Source: DATDPY01 sp964395765
GTDB lineage: Bacteria; Bacteroidota; Bacteroidia; Cytophagales; Cyclobacteriaceae
DNA length: 6,228 bases
Assembly: GCA_964395765.1 (NCBI GenBank)
Contig: CAYNCU010000233.1
Span: 1-6,228 of the forward strand
Direction of reading: 5' to 3'
The translations under genes and the position numbers were made by a program. The notes under the pieces were generated by a model, which saw only the letters and a program-made list of their open reading frames with translations, searched no databases and was not told where the DNA came from. Numbering within the stretch: the first letter of the stretch is position 1; each line of letters starts with the position of its first letter. Positions 6,117-6,228 of the stretch are shown here, in pieces.

Positions 6117-6228
6117 CTATTCCTCTCTCAAAACTTTCACCGGGTTGGCCCTTGCGGCCCTGAAAGACTGGTAACCGATCGTGAGCCAGCCAATGGTCAG
6201 GGAGATTAATCCGGCCATAACATAGATC
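6117..6228 (-). CDS. ABC transporter permease, FtsX/MacB type, C-terminal end (5' part outside window)
   Basis: Only the last 36 residues are inside the window; the frame is open to the right edge and ends TAG at 6119-6117. The visible piece reads IYVMAGLISLTIGWLTIGYQ, the end of a final transmembrane helix, followed by SFRAARANPVKVLREE. This matches the characteristic end of MacB/FtsX-domain permeases (COG0577), where the last helix is followed by a short cytoplasmic 'aaraNPvk.LR.E' tail, a form especially common in Bacteroidota. Such proteins are inner-membrane parts of ABC systems for macrolide or peptide efflux, lipoprotein release or mechanotransmission; the substrate cannot be told from this fragment. 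The next gene on the strand begins about 350 bp further on, so an operon link is unlikely. Confidence 0.85.
   Translation of the reverse strand, partial: IYVMAGLISLTIGWLTIGYQSFRAARANPVKVLREE

Overview
This window looks like ordinary chromosomal DNA from an environmental Bacteroidota-like bacterium, possibly of the Chitinophagales/Sphingobacteriia type. The reasons are moderate GC with A+T-rich spacers, an FtsX/MacB-type permease with the tail typical of that phylum (AARANPVKVLREE), a GH125 alpha-mannosidase, and widely spaced single genes rather than tight operons. This assignment is inferred from protein style and gene content; there is no marker gene here.

Layout from left to right: (1) the 3' end of a plus-strand serine hydrolase of the class C beta-lactamase/esterase fold, cut by the left edge (1-416). 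(2) Convergent with it, a minus-strand fatty-acyl-CoA ligase of the ANL superfamily (about 455-2062). (3) A divergent intergenic region of just under 300 bp with a perfect 17-bp palindrome (2218-2234). (4) A plus-strand PhnB-like VOC (glyoxalase/dioxygenase fold) protein (2357-2752). (5) Convergent with it, a minus-strand, probably Tat-exported GH125 exo-alpha-1,6-mannosidase (2780-4213). (6) A minus-strand secreted outer-membrane beta-barrel protein of unknown role (4434-5189). (7) A minus-strand secreted small protein with a His-rich HMHLHH motif and three cysteines (5311-5769). (8) A spacer of about 350 bp with one doubtful plus-strand small ORF (5935-6114). (9) The C-terminal end of a minus-strand ABC transporter permease cut by the right edge (6117-6228).

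The genes do not form an obvious pathway. The acyl-CoA ligase would activate fatty acids in the cytoplasm, GH125 would trim alpha-1,6-mannose in the periplasm, and the barrel and His/Cys protein are exported proteins of unknown function that may or may not work together. Gaps between the four minus-strand genes on the right run from about 120 to 350 bp, so each could have its own promoter. No clear Bacteroidota-type promoter (TTTG...TAnnTTTG) was found.

I found no tRNA, rRNA, CRISPR array, insertion sequence, phage gene or defence system, and nothing that stands out as a new multi-gene system. The items most worth checking are the His/Cys-rich secreted protein with its beta-barrel neighbour, the solitary Tat-exported GH125, and the palindrome between the acyl-CoA ligase and VOC genes.
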